The position numbers and the translations under genes are program-made. Below are positions 51,261 to 59,377 of a stretch of DNA of 64,000 bases, piece after piece (position 1 is the stretch's first letter; every line of letters begins with the position of its first letter). Source of the stretch: Acidovorax sp. Root219. GTDB lineage: Bacteria; Pseudomonadota; Gammaproteobacteria; Burkholderiales; Burkholderiaceae_C. The notes below the pieces were generated by a model. That model was not told the origin of the DNA. It saw only the letters and a program-made list of their open reading frames with translations, and made no database searches. The stretch lies in the NCBI RefSeq assembly GCF_001428665.1, contig NZ_LMIJ01000001.1, positions 25,256 to 89,255 on the forward strand. Reading direction: 5' to 3'.

Positions 51261-51420
51261 GAGGCTGAAAATCTTTCGTCCATGCCCGCCTTGCACGCCA
51301 AAACACCCCGGCTCTTCGTTGCAAATGCTCGCCATAGCCCGAGCTATGGCTGTGCTTTGCGCCTAGATCCGAGGCGTTTTGGCGCGCACTTCGGACACGG
51401 CCAAAAAATTCCCAGCCTCT
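51260..51420. repeat. 161-bp imperfect hairpin element after the lyase gene
   Basis: The sequence folds back on itself over almost its full length: AGAGGCTGAAAATCTTT pairs with the complement of GGAATTTTTTGG..., CGCCAAAACACC with GGCGTTTTGGCG, and CCATAGC with GCTATGG at the tip. It starts in the stop codon of the lyase gene. It may serve as a bidirectional terminator and probably represents a dispersed REP-like repeat; only one copy lies in this window. Confidence 0.7.
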
Positions 51421-51448
51421 GAGCATCCCGGGCCCGGATGGCGCCTGG

Positions 51449-51462
51449 TTGAGACAGATCAA
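51449..51462 (+). promoter_or_regulatory. FNR/DNR-like site upstream of ric
   Basis: TTGAGACAGATCAA differs from the FNR/DNR consensus TTGAT-N4-ATCAA by one base. It is about 95 bases before the ric start. Regulation by an FNR-type factor under low oxygen or nitric oxide is plausible. Confidence 0.55.
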
Positions 51463-51488
51463 AGAGACCACCGGCACCATGGTCAAAA

Positions 51489-51540
51489 TAAAGATTCATT
51501 TCAAATACTACTTAAAATAAACATATTGAATGAATCTTTA
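51489..51540 (+). promoter_or_regulatory. NsrR-like box and long inverted repeat in the ric promoter
   Basis: The 23 bases from 51491 read AAGATTCATTT then C, AAATACTACTT, close to the NsrR consensus AAGATGYATTT/AAATRCATCTT. Independently, TAAAGATTCATT (51489-51500) and AATGAATCTTTA (51529-51540) are perfect 12-base arms of an inverted repeat separated by 28 bases. The region overlaps the expected -35/-10 elements, as usual for NsrR repression relieved by NO. Confidence 0.65.
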
Positions 51541-51550
51541 AAGGACCGCC

Positions 51551-52303
51551 ATGAACGCCCGTGACCCTGCCTCCTTTGCCCACGCCCCTGCTGGCGTGCC
51601 CTTTGACCTGCATGCGCAGCAGCCAATCGGGCAGATCGCGGTGCAGCTGCCGGGCGCCACGGCGGTGTTCCGGCGCCTGAAGCTCGATTTCTGCTGCGGC
51701 GGCCAGGTGAGCCTGGCACAGGCGGCGGCCGACAGGGGGCTGGATGCCGAGGCGGTGCTGGCTGAACTGGCGCAGCTGCAGCGCGGCGATGCCCTGCCCC
51801 AGGCGGGCGCCAGTGCGAATGCGCTCATCGACCTGATCATCGCGCGCTACCACGAGGTGCACCGCGCACAGCTGCCCGAGCTGGTGCGCATGGCGCGGCG
51901 CGTGGAGGCCGTGCACCGCAGCCACCTCGCCGTGCCCACGGGCCTGGCCGATGCGCTGGAGGCCATGCACTCAGAGCTGCTGGAGCACATGGGCAAGGAG
52001 GAAGCCGTGCTGTTCCCGTTGCTGCGCGGGGGCGGCAACCCCTTCGTGGGCATGCCCATCGGCGTGATGCGCGCCGAGCACACGGACCATGGCGCGGCGC
52101 TGGAGCGCCTGAACGCGCTGACCAACGACACCAACCCGCCTGCGGACGCATGCACCACCTGGAAAGCGCTCTACGCAGGCATTGCCCAACTGGCCGACGA
52201 CCTGATCAGCCATATCCACCTGGAGAACAATGTGCTGTTTCCGCCCTTCGAAGCGCAGGCGGGCACGGCAGGCTGCGCCAGCACGCAATGCGGTTGCCAC
52301 TGA
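51551..52303 (+). CDS. ric: Iron-sulfur cluster repair di-iron protein Ric (YtfE/ScdA)
   Basis: The 250-residue protein repairs Fe-S clusters damaged by nitric oxide or peroxide. The N-terminal ScdA domain has the Cys pair (LDFCCGG, Cys48-Cys49). The C-terminal hemerythrin-like domain supplies His and Glu ligands for the di-iron centre (ARYHEVHRAQLPEL, HSELLEHMGKEEAVLFPLL, MRAEHTDHGAALERL, HIHLENNVLFPPFE). It ends in a Cys-rich tail (GCASTQCGCH), an unusual addition. It is followed 13 bases later by a truncated haemoglobin gene. The promoter has NsrR- and FNR-like sites. Confidence 0.95.
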   Translation: MNARDPASFAHAPAGVPFDLHAQQPIGQIAVQLPGATAVFRRLKLDFCCGGQVSLAQAAADRGLDAEAVLAELAQLQRGDALPQAGASANALIDLIIARYHEVHRAQLPELVRMARRVEAVHRSHLAVPTGLADALEAMHSELLEHMGKEEAVLFPLLRGGGNPFVGMPIGVMRAEHTDHGAALERLNALTNDTNPPADACTTWKALYAGIAQLADDLISHIHLENNVLFPPFEAQAGTAGCASTQCGCH

Positions 52304-52316
52304 GCAGGGGCCACCG

Positions 52317-52739
52317 ATGACCGAGAAGGACTTTCTGGAGCCCGGCACCGAGAGCATGGCGCTGCTGGTACACAGCTTTTATGCCGACGTGCGCGCCCAC
52401 CCCTTGCTGGGCCCCGTGTTCGAGGCCGCGCTGCATGGCCGCTGGGACGCCCACCTGGCGCGGCTGGTGGACTTCTGGTGCACGGTGGCGCTGGGCGCGC
52501 GCAGCTTCAAGGGCGATGTGTTCGGCAAGCACATGCAGCTGACCGGCATCACGCCCGCGCATTTCGCGGCCTGGGTGGGGCTGTGGCAAGAGCACACGGG
52601 CCGCCTGTTCGCGCCCGACTTCGCGCAGGAGCTGCAGGTGGCGGCGCATGGCATTGCGCGCAACCTGTTCCGGGGGTATTTCGGAGCGGAGCCGGCGTTT
52701 GTGGGCGCGCGCGACAAGGATGCGGCGCCACACCCCTGA
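52317..52739 (+). CDS. Group III truncated haemoglobin
   Basis: The 140-residue protein starts at ATG 52317 and fits group III trHb: ESMALLVHSFYADVRAHPLL, GPVFEAALHGRWDAHLARLV, DFWCTVALGARSFKG and the likely haem-ligand region FGKHMQL (His72). It presumably binds O2 or NO and takes part in NO dioxygenation or sensing. It is the second gene of an operon with ric, and the shared NsrR-like control makes an NO-detoxification function the best guess. The stretch GIARNLFRGYFGA ends the globin. Confidence 0.9.
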   Translation: MTEKDFLEPGTESMALLVHSFYADVRAHPLLGPVFEAALHGRWDAHLARLVDFWCTVALGARSFKGDVFGKHMQLTGITPAHFAAWVGLWQEHTGRLFAPDFAQELQVAAHGIARNLFRGYFGAEPAFVGARDKDAAPHP

Positions 52740-52755
52740 CAGCTGTGGCGGTGGC

Positions 52756-53394
52756 CTAGTCTTCTTGAGGCTGCACCGTCTGCAAGCCACGCTTGACCGC
52801 AGCCAGGGTCTTCTGCGGCACCAGTGCATCTGGCGAACCCAGCTGGGCGGCCAGCAGGTCCCTGCGCAGCGCCAGCTCGGCCAGGGCCGAGGTCGCGCGG
52901 GCCACCGACGCCTTCATGGCGGCTTCGGCCTCGTCGCTCTGGCCGAAGACCGTCTCCATGTGCGCCAGCAGCGCCGGCCTGTCACTGTCTTTGGCGGCCT
53001 TCAGGTCGGTCACGGCCTTGGCGCCTTCGCGGTCCAGCGTGTCCGCGTGCAGCGCCTTGCGGCGGGCGTCGAGCAGGTTTTTCACGAGGTTCTGAGCCGC
53101 CCTCAGGTACGCCACCGATGCGACCGCCAACTGGGGCCTGGCCGAGGTGTCGATGCGCTGGACTGCGGCGATGGCGCCATCCAGGGCCAGCGCGGCATCG
53201 TCCGCCTTGTTGAACAGCCCCGGGTCAGCCACCCCTTGAAAGTCTGCCAGCAGCTCGGCCCCGGCACCGGCACGACCGCTGGCCCCCTGGAGCAGCACGC
53301 TGACCGCTTCGACCGGCTTTTCGGACGCCAACGCCCCGCCCCAGGCGCCAGCCAGCGCCCATGCCATCGCCAGCGCCACCACGTTCTTACCCAT
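52756..53394 (-). CDS. Secreted alanine-rich protein of unknown function
   Basis: The 212-residue precursor has a signal MGKNVVALAMAWALAGAWGG with cleavage near ALAS. ATG 53394 has GGGAG five bases upstream. The mature part is helical, Ala- and Lys-rich (AQNLVKNLLDARRKALHADT, ALAELALRRDLLAAQL), possibly a helical bundle in the periplasm. No family is recognised. The preceding gene on this strand is a DUF5668 protein about 60 bases away. Confidence 0.7.
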   Translation of the reverse strand: MGKNVVALAMAWALAGAWGGALASEKPVEAVSVLLQGASGRAGAGAELLADFQGVADPGLFNKADDAALALDGAIAAVQRIDTSARPQLAVASVAYLRAAQNLVKNLLDARRKALHADTLDREGAKAVTDLKAAKDSDRPALLAHMETVFGQSDEAEAAMKASVARATSALAELALRRDLLAAQLGSPDALVPQKTLAAVKRGLQTVQPQED

Positions 53395-53454
53395 GACCTC
53401 TCCCTTGTTGGAGCGGCGATCGTAGCGGACGCAAGCGCCTGCGGCAGGCGTGGC

Positions 53455-53622
53455 TTACTTTTCCCGGGGCGTGAAGAACAGCGCCACGCCGATGGCGATC
53501 AGCGCCAGCGGCCACCAGGTCACCAGCAGTTCCTTGAGGCTGATGCTGATGAGCCCCAGGTTGGTGAGCAGAAAGAACACCCCCAGCACGACCAGAACGA
53601 TGGCAGCGACGTTGCCCTTCAT
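53455..53622 (-). CDS. LiaI/LiaF-like small membrane protein (DUF5668)
   Basis: The 55-residue protein starts at ATG 53622 (GGAGG eight bases upstream). It has two spans, VAAIVLVVLGVFFLLTNLGL and TWWPLALIAIGVALFF, with LKELL between. The pattern (NLGLISISLKELLVTWWPLALIAIG) fits DUF5668/LiaI-LiaF-like TM region, which in Gram-positives acts in envelope stress signalling. In Proteobacteria its role is not known. It is the probable first gene of an operon with the alanine-rich secreted protein. Confidence 0.75.
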   Translation of the reverse strand: MKGNVAAIVLVVLGVFFLLTNLGLISISLKELLVTWWPLALIAIGVALFFTPREK

Positions 53623-53689
53623 GTGCACTTCCTCCAAGATGGTTGTGGGCCGATGCAGACGGCCTCTGGCACGGATTATGGGGGTTGGC

Positions 53690-54118
53690 CTATCCCAGGC
53701 GACCAGCCGATGCCTGCGCGCGCAGCACCGCCAGGTGCGCCCCCAGCACGCAGCAGGCCGGCGTGACCACGATGCCCGCGAGGTTGAACCAAAGCGGCAG
53801 CTCGCTCCAGAAGGCGAAACCCACCAGCGTGCTCAGCACGCCCACCGCCAGGCCGTTGAAATACGGGTACACGAAGGCAATGCGCGCCGCGACATGGCCC
53901 CCCAGCACGCTGACCAGAGCGCCGAGCACCATGCTCCAGACCAGGTAACCATCGTCATCGGCCAGGTCGGCCAAGGCCTGGATGATCTGCTCTTCGCTCT
54001 GCCCCTCCATGGCCAGCAGCAGGCCTTGCAGGGATACCAGCACCACACCGGCCAGGATGGACAGTGCCAGCAGGAGCGAGGTGCCCACGATGAGGGCCTT
54101 GGGGTTGATTCGGTTCAC
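53690..54118 (-). CDS. Four-span membrane protein, paralogue of the gene at 58884
   Basis: The 142-residue protein is predicted from GTG 54118 (MNRINPKALIVG). It has hydrophobic spans LLLALSILAGVVLVSLQGLL, a loop with acidic residues (SEEQIIQALADLADDDG), GALVSVLGGHVAARIAFVYP and a C-terminal span. The arrangement GGHVAARIAFVYPYFNGLAVGVLST parallels GGYVTARLAPAHPYANNLVV in the protein at 58884-59312, which has exactly the same length. Both flank the SWIM-DUF6493 pair. No family is recognised. It diverges from the SWIM gene with about 135 bases between starts. Confidence 0.72.
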   Translation of the reverse strand: MNRINPKALIVGTSLLLALSILAGVVLVSLQGLLLAMEGQSEEQIIQALADLADDDGYLVWSMVLGALVSVLGGHVAARIAFVYPYFNGLAVGVLSTLVGFAFWSELPLWFNLAGIVVTPACCVLGAHLAVLRAQASAGRLG

Positions 54119-54252
54119 CGTAGACGCTTTCAGGGTTGTTGGCCCGCGTAATGTACTGCGCGCAGGCGCCGCAGGCTGGCAAGCACACAACATGCCTGGA
54201 CAGGGGGCATCCTGGAGGCCCGCCTGGGCAAATAAGACAGAATCGGCCGCCC

Positions 54253-55617
54253 ATGCTCCAGTTCGCCCACACCTACCGCTATGCCCAGCCCTCGTCCGTG
54301 GACCTGGCCGGCGCCGCGCCGCGCCTGCGGCTGCGGCTGGCCACCTCGTCACCGGGCGAGGCGGCGCACCCGCATTTCTTCGAGGGCCGGCTGCACCAGC
54401 CCCAACTGGCCGCGCAGCTGCTGAGCGCCGTGCACCTGCTCGTGGGGTCGCGCTTCTTCACGCCGGCCAACAGCGTGGCCAAGGCGGTGGCGCTGGCCGA
54501 CCCGGTGGTCACGGCCGGCAGCGGCATGCTGCGGCTCGAAGGCTTTTCGGCCTGCTGCAGCACCTACATCCGGGTGGACATGGAGCCCGGCGCCTACGCG
54601 GGCGACATCGTCGGCAAGGGCACGACCAACATCGACTTCAACGCGCCGATGCGCGCCGCGCTGGCGCAGGTGCGCGATGCCGATGGCCTGGCCCTGTCGG
54701 TAGGAGCCGCGGCCTTCACGCTGCACACCGCCGGCACGCAGGTGGTCGAGAAGAAGGTGGAGCTGCCCCTGCGCTGGCTACGCAGCATGGTGGCCGTGCA
54801 GAGCTACCAGTCGGCCATGCGCAAGGTGTTCGAGGTGGGGGCCATACCGGCCCTGCGCTTCGTGCGCGGCCTGCCCAGGGCATCGACCAGCAAGACCCCG
54901 CTGTGGGTGGTGGCCGGGCCCCAGGGCCTGCGCACCACGGCGCAGAACGATGGCAGCGGCGTGCGCTTTACCGACAGCAGCCGGCTGCGCGTGCTCGAGA
55001 CCCTGCTGCCCAAGGCGCGCACGCTCACCCTGTTTGCCGACGCGCAGCAGCAGGCCAGCGCCTGGTGCCTGGACTTCGGCGCCATGCGCCTGACGCTGGT
55101 GCTCAGCGCCGAGGTGTGGCGCGGCTTCTCGGGCGAAGGCCAGGCCCTGCAGTCGCTGGTGCTGGCCGATGCAGGCCGCCCCGCCAGCGCCGTGCGCGCG
55201 CAGTTGCACTGGCAGGACACGCTGCGCAGCGATGCGCTGGCGGCTGCGCTGCAATGGCCCGTGGCCGACGTGGACAGCGCCCTGCAGCTCCTGGGCGCCT
55301 CGGGCCTGGTGGGCTATGACCTGGTGCACGGTGCCTACTTCCACCGCGTGCTGCCCATGGACCTGGCCCAGCTCGACGACATGAACCCGCGCCTGGCCGA
55401 TGCCCGCGCGCTGCTGCAGGCCGGTGCCGTGCGCCTCTTGTCCACCACCCCGCTCGATGCCGAAGTGCAGAGCGCCGACGTCAGCTACCGCGTGCGCGAA
55501 GTGGATGGGCTGCTGCGCTGCACCTGCCCCTGGTTTGCCAAACACCAGGGCGAGCGCGGGCCGTGCAAGCATGTGCTGGCGGCATGCGCTGCGCAGGCGG
55601 CAGCCGCATCGAACTGA
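54253..55617 (+). CDS. SWIM zinc-finger protein
   Basis: The 454-residue protein has a C-terminal SWIM finger (LRCTCPWFAKHQGERGPCKH, the CxCPW...CxH pattern). The N-terminal ~400 residues fit the protein family found upstream of DUF6493 and MoxR/VWA genes (YRYAQPSSVDLAG, GPQGLRTTAQNDGSGVRFTD). The SWIM finger may bind nucleic acid or protein partners. It is followed 18 bases later by DUF6493. Known SWIM-type clusters of this kind often include a MoxR AAA+ ATPase and a VWA protein, which are absent here. Its biochemical role is unknown. Confidence 0.85.
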   Translation: MLQFAHTYRYAQPSSVDLAGAAPRLRLRLATSSPGEAAHPHFFEGRLHQPQLAAQLLSAVHLLVGSRFFTPANSVAKAVALADPVVTAGSGMLRLEGFSACCSTYIRVDMEPGAYAGDIVGKGTTNIDFNAPMRAALAQVRDADGLALSVGAAAFTLHTAGTQVVEKKVELPLRWLRSMVAVQSYQSAMRKVFEVGAIPALRFVRGLPRASTSKTPLWVVAGPQGLRTTAQNDGSGVRFTDSSRLRVLETLLPKARTLTLFADAQQQASAWCLDFGAMRLTLVLSAEVWRGFSGEGQALQSLVLADAGRPASAVRAQLHWQDTLRSDALAAALQWPVADVDSALQLLGASGLVGYDLVHGAYFHRVLPMDLAQLDDMNPRLADARALLQAGAVRLLSTTPLDAEVQSADVSYRVREVDGLLRCTCPWFAKHQGERGPCKHVLAACAAQAAAASN

Positions 55618-55635
55618 ACCGACCCTACCCCACCC

Positions 55636-58416
55636 ATGCCAAGCACCGACGACAACCGCAGCTACGACACACCACTCGAAAAGAGCCTTCTCGCAGGCGA
55701 CATCCCCGCCGTGATGGACCTGCTGGCCGCCATGGGCCCGGCAGAGCGCGTTGCCGCCCGGCCCGCTGTGGCGCACCTGACCCACATGCGCTGGGGCCTG
55801 CTGCGGCCCGACCAGCGCAACCCGCTGAACCTGCGCGTGGCCTTCGACAAGACCCAGGCCAACCGGCTGTTCCGCGCCATCGACCTGGCCCGTTTCCTGT
55901 GCGAGCCGGAGAATCCGCTGTGCGACTACTGGATGCACATCGGCATCGAGGACATTCCGGCTTTCAAGGCACGTTTCAAGCCCGCCCTGTCGACCGTGCC
56001 GATCGACAAGCAGCTGCAAGGCGACTTCCGATGGCACTACCCGCTGTACATCCACCGCGCCATCGTGGCCGGCCTGGTGGAGCGCCCCGGGACCGACGAG
56101 TATGTCGACGCCCTGTTCTTCGGCGACCTGCGCGCCGAATCCAACGTGGTGCTCAAGCACTTCGACGCCGACCGCGGGCTGGCGCCCTGGCTGCTACGCC
56201 TGTTCGAGCGCGAGGGCAGCTCCGACGGCAGCTTTGCCGCCCGCGAGAAATACTGCCATGACCCCGAGCTGTACTGGAGCCACGCCTTCCTGACCCTGTG
56301 CGAGCGCGGCGTGTACACCCGCGCCCAGTTGCTCGGCAAGACCCTGGGCGCGCTGGCCTGCGACTGGCCGCAGTTCAAGTCGGGCTGGTTCTCGCGCTTT
56401 CACGAACTACTGGCGCCCTCCGTGGACGAGATGGCCGCAGAGGCCGACCGCTACCTGGCCCTGTGCCACAGCCGCATCGCACCCACGGCAGGCATGGCGC
56501 TGCAAGCTGTGGCCACGCTGTACAAGGCCGGTCACGTGCAGGGCGATGCCGTGTGCGACGCCGCCGCGCCCCTGGCATCGGCCACCGTGAAGGCGCAAGT
56601 ATTGGCGGCGCTGGAACTGCTGGGCCAGGTGGCGAAGAACGAACCCGCCCTGGCCCACCGCGCCAGCGGTGTGGCCGTGCAGGCCCTGGCGCACACGGCG
56701 GCGGACGTGCAGAAGAAAGCCATCGCCTTCCTCACCACCTGGGGTCTGGACGAAGCCAGCCAGGAGCTGGCACGCAGCTACCTGCCCTTTGTGTCCGCCG
56801 TGAACCGGCCGGCGCTGGCCAGGCTGGTGGGTGGGGCCGAGGCGGCGCAGCTTGCGGCGCCAGCCGTCGCCACCGATACCACCACAGCGCCCCGCCCGGT
56901 CTCGCCGCTGGACGCCAGCCGTGCCCTGCCCCCGCTCGACCAGATCCCCGACCTGGTCGAGCGAATGGCCTATGCACTGGAGAACCCAGCCGACGTGGAC
57001 GAGTGGGAGCGCGTGGCCGGGGCCCTGGTGCGGCTGGCGCCGATGGCGGACGCAGACAAGGCTGCCTTCATGGCCCTGCAAAAGCGCACCCGGCGGCTCG
57101 ACTGGGCGACCAAGCCCCTCGGTTACGCGCTCGGACGCATCCTGGCCGCTGCGGTGAATGGAGAAAGCACGGCGGAAGAAGCGATGGTGGTGGCTGGCGA
57201 CGTGACCACGCGCGCCGAGCATTTCGTCGGCCCGCGTGCGCAGGACCTCATCGCCCAGGCGCTCGCAGGCCAAGGCCTTACGCCCCTGTCCACGCCCACG
57301 CACCGGGGCGGCTTCATCGACCCGCGCGAACTGCTGGCGCGCATCCGGGCGCACCAGCAGGCCGGGGCGCACGCACCCATGCCTGAACAGGTGCTGGCGC
57401 TGATGCGCCTGGTGCCCGCGCAGAGGGACGCGCAAGCGGCCCGTGCCGCGCTGGCCGACGCACAAGGCACCAAGGAACCGGGCCCTCTGCTACAGGCCCT
57501 GCGCTACGCGCTGGGCGACGACACCGCAAAGGTACCCAAGGATGCAGCGGCCCGCCCCCTCTTCCTGGCTGCCGCGCGCATCCGCTCCCCGCATGCGGAC
57601 GATGCCCCCACGCTCGCCGCCTACGGCGACCTGGGCCCCGGCGGCCCGCTGCACCCACGAATCGACTGGCATGTGGTCAGCGAGACCAGCGAAGGCGGCT
57701 ACACCTTCCACCACCTGCACCTCACGCACGGGCCCGCGCTGCAGCCGCACGAACACGGCCAGCCCCACCACACCGCTCTGGCGCTGTGCGCCAAGCACCT
57801 GGCTGAAACACGCTGGGCCGTGGAACACGAGGCCGCCCCCATCCGCTTTGCGGCCAGCCTGCTGCCCTCGGGCCTGGAGCCCTTGTTTGCCGAAGCCGCA
57901 CGCACCATTGCCAGCAACCTGGACTGGTGGGAGGCCCAGTGGCAAAACCGCGCCTACCTGGACCTGCTGCTGGAGCCCACCACGCCCTTCACCCCTATGG
58001 CCCGGCTGCTGTTGGCCGTGGCCCTGGCCGGCAAGGAGCCCGGGCAGACGGCGCTGGCGGTGGACGCGCTGGTGTTGGGCGTGCAGGACGGCCGGCTGGA
58101 CATCACCAGCCTGGGCGAGACGCTGGCCCGGCTGTGGGCCACGCCTCTGGTCAAGGGTCCGCGCTATGCCAAGAGCCTCACTGCCGCAGCGCAGGCCCAT
58201 GCGGCCATGCCGGTGGCGGTGTTTGCACTGCTGTGCGCCATGGTGCAGGCCCCAGCAAGCGGCGAACGCAAGGACCTGGCACCACTGCTCGAACTGCTGC
58301 TGGAACTGCGACTGGGGCACCAGCTGCCATTGCCTGCGGGCACCCGGGCCGCGCTGGCAGCGATGAAGCTGGGTGGCAAGGGCAAGACGGCTCAACAGCA
58401 ATTGCTGGGCACCTGA
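55636..58416 (+). CDS. DUF6493 family protein
   Basis: The 926-residue soluble protein consists mainly of helical-repeat-like segments (RYLALCHSRIAPTAGMALQA, VAKNEPALAHRASGVAVQAL and similar), resembling HEAT-type repeats. It belongs to DUF6493 by its gross order (LEKSLLAGDIPAVMDLLAAM at the start, DPRELLARIRAHQQAG mid-protein, FHHLHLTHGPALQPHEH late). There is no signal or membrane segment. It forms an operon with the upstream SWIM protein. DUF6493/SWIM pairs recur across bacteria and are possibly part of a stress or protein-remodelling system, but no function is established. Confidence 0.82.
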   Translation: MPSTDDNRSYDTPLEKSLLAGDIPAVMDLLAAMGPAERVAARPAVAHLTHMRWGLLRPDQRNPLNLRVAFDKTQANRLFRAIDLARFLCEPENPLCDYWMHIGIEDIPAFKARFKPALSTVPIDKQLQGDFRWHYPLYIHRAIVAGLVERPGTDEYVDALFFGDLRAESNVVLKHFDADRGLAPWLLRLFEREGSSDGSFAAREKYCHDPELYWSHAFLTLCERGVYTRAQLLGKTLGALACDWPQFKSGWFSRFHELLAPSVDEMAAEADRYLALCHSRIAPTAGMALQAVATLYKAGHVQGDAVCDAAAPLASATVKAQVLAALELLGQVAKNEPALAHRASGVAVQALAHTAADVQKKAIAFLTTWGLDEASQELARSYLPFVSAVNRPALARLVGGAEAAQLAAPAVATDTTTAPRPVSPLDASRALPPLDQIPDLVERMAYALENPADVDEWERVAGALVRLAPMADADKAAFMALQKRTRRLDWATKPLGYALGRILAAAVNGESTAEEAMVVAGDVTTRAEHFVGPRAQDLIAQALAGQGLTPLSTPTHRGGFIDPRELLARIRAHQQAGAHAPMPEQVLALMRLVPAQRDAQAARAALADAQGTKEPGPLLQALRYALGDDTAKVPKDAAARPLFLAAARIRSPHADDAPTLAAYGDLGPGGPLHPRIDWHVVSETSEGGYTFHHLHLTHGPALQPHEHGQPHHTALALCAKHLAETRWAVEHEAAPIRFAASLLPSGLEPLFAEAARTIASNLDWWEAQWQNRAYLDLLLEPTTPFTPMARLLLAVALAGKEPGQTALAVDALVLGVQDGRLDITSLGETLARLWATPLVKGPRYAKSLTAAAQAHAAMPVAVFALLCAMVQAPASGERKDLAPLLELLLELRLGHQLPLPAGTRAALAAMKLGGKGKTAQQQLLGT

Positions 58417-58423
58417 ATCGGCT

Positions 58424-58879
58424 TCAGCGGTAGCGCAGGCCCGCGCTGGCCGCAAACCCCTTGGGGTCGAACCGGCTCCAGGCCGTGCCCCAGGGGAAGG
58501 TCACATCGCCGTTGCCGAAGTGGCGGCCCAGCTGCTTGCCCAATGCCTGGCGCACGAAGGCGATCTCGTTGTCGATGGCCTTCTGGGTGGGCCAGCCGTC
58601 CTCCTCCTGGGCGCCGGGCAGGCCCACGCCGATGAGCACCATGTTCAGCAGCCCTTCGTGAAAGCCCAGCGACAGCCAGCACGGCTTGCCGCCCAGGTCG
58701 AAGCCGTGCAACGACAGCCAGGCGTAGCCGTTGCCATGCGCGTGCGAGCCGCCGAAGAACTCGGCAAGCAAGGCCTGCACATCCTGCCTGCGCAGGCCCT
58801 TGCCCACCACACGCCCCGAGGGCTGCAGCGTCAGGCTGCCATCGGCGGGGTTGATCTCCAGGCGCTCGCGCTGCGGCAT
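58424..58879 (-). CDS. Protein of unknown function, 151 residues
   Basis: The soluble protein starts MPQRERLEINPADGSLTLQP. It contains VQALLAEFFGGSHAHGNGYA, then WLSLGFHEGLLNMVLIGVGL and WPTQKAIDNEIAFVRQALGK, which has the look of an immunity-type or DUF protein. No family is recognised. It lies four bases after the paralogous membrane protein on the same strand and is convergent with DUF6493, eight bases apart. Conserved neighbourhood with the SWIM-DUF6493 pair would be needed to link them. Confidence 0.7.
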   Translation of the reverse strand: MPQRERLEINPADGSLTLQPSGRVVGKGLRRQDVQALLAEFFGGSHAHGNGYAWLSLHGFDLGGKPCWLSLGFHEGLLNMVLIGVGLPGAQEEDGWPTQKAIDNEIAFVRQALGKQLGRHFGNGDVTFPWGTAWSRFDPKGFAASAGLRYR

Positions 58880-58883
58880 GCGC

Positions 58884-59312
58884 TCACCGGCCGCGCCGCG
58901 CCACCAGCCAGCCCCCGAACCAGCAGCCCGCCACGGTGAAGAACGCATTGGCCAGGTCGAACCACCAGTCCCAGCCCGAGCCCGTGCCGATGGCCAGGCC
59001 AATGGATATGGCGGTGAGCAGGCCCGCCACCACCAGGTTGTTGGCATAAGGATGCGCCGGTGCCAGCCGCGCCGTGACATAGCCGCCCGGTATGCACATG
59101 GCCCCGCCCACGAGGAGCAGCGCCAGCGTGCCCAGGTTGCCGTCCAGGAACTCGGTGACCGCCTGCGCCATCTGCGCATCGCCGCCGCCCTGGGCCTGGA
59201 ACCACCACGAGGCCAGGTACCACAGCCCATAGGCAATGGCTGGCAACAGCACCAGCATCAACACGACGCCGGCAAGAATGGCCTTGAAACTGAATCGGTG
59301 CACGAACGACAT
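58884..59312 (-). CDS. Four-span membrane protein, paralogue of the gene at 53690
   Basis: The 142-residue protein starts at ATG 59312 (MSFVHRFSFKAILAGVVLML). Spans are AGVVLMLVLLPAIAYGLWYL, LALLLVGGAMCIPGGYVTARLAP (cut here by rule), LVVAGLLTAISIGLAIGTG and a C-terminal span. Same length and similar layout to the protein at 53690-54118 point to duplication. It overlaps no other gene, and a four-base gap separates it from the downstream unknown gene, so these two form an operon. Function unknown. Confidence 0.72.
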   Translation of the reverse strand: MSFVHRFSFKAILAGVVLMLVLLPAIAYGLWYLASWWFQAQGGGDAQMAQAVTEFLDGNLGTLALLLVGGAMCIPGGYVTARLAPAHPYANNLVVAGLLTAISIGLAIGTGSGWDWWFDLANAFFTVAGCWFGGWLVARRGR

Positions 59313-59377
59313 CCTTTGCCACGTTGAAGTGGCCCGATGGTACGCGCAGCCAAAGTCCGTTGGCAGGCTGCAGGCAT

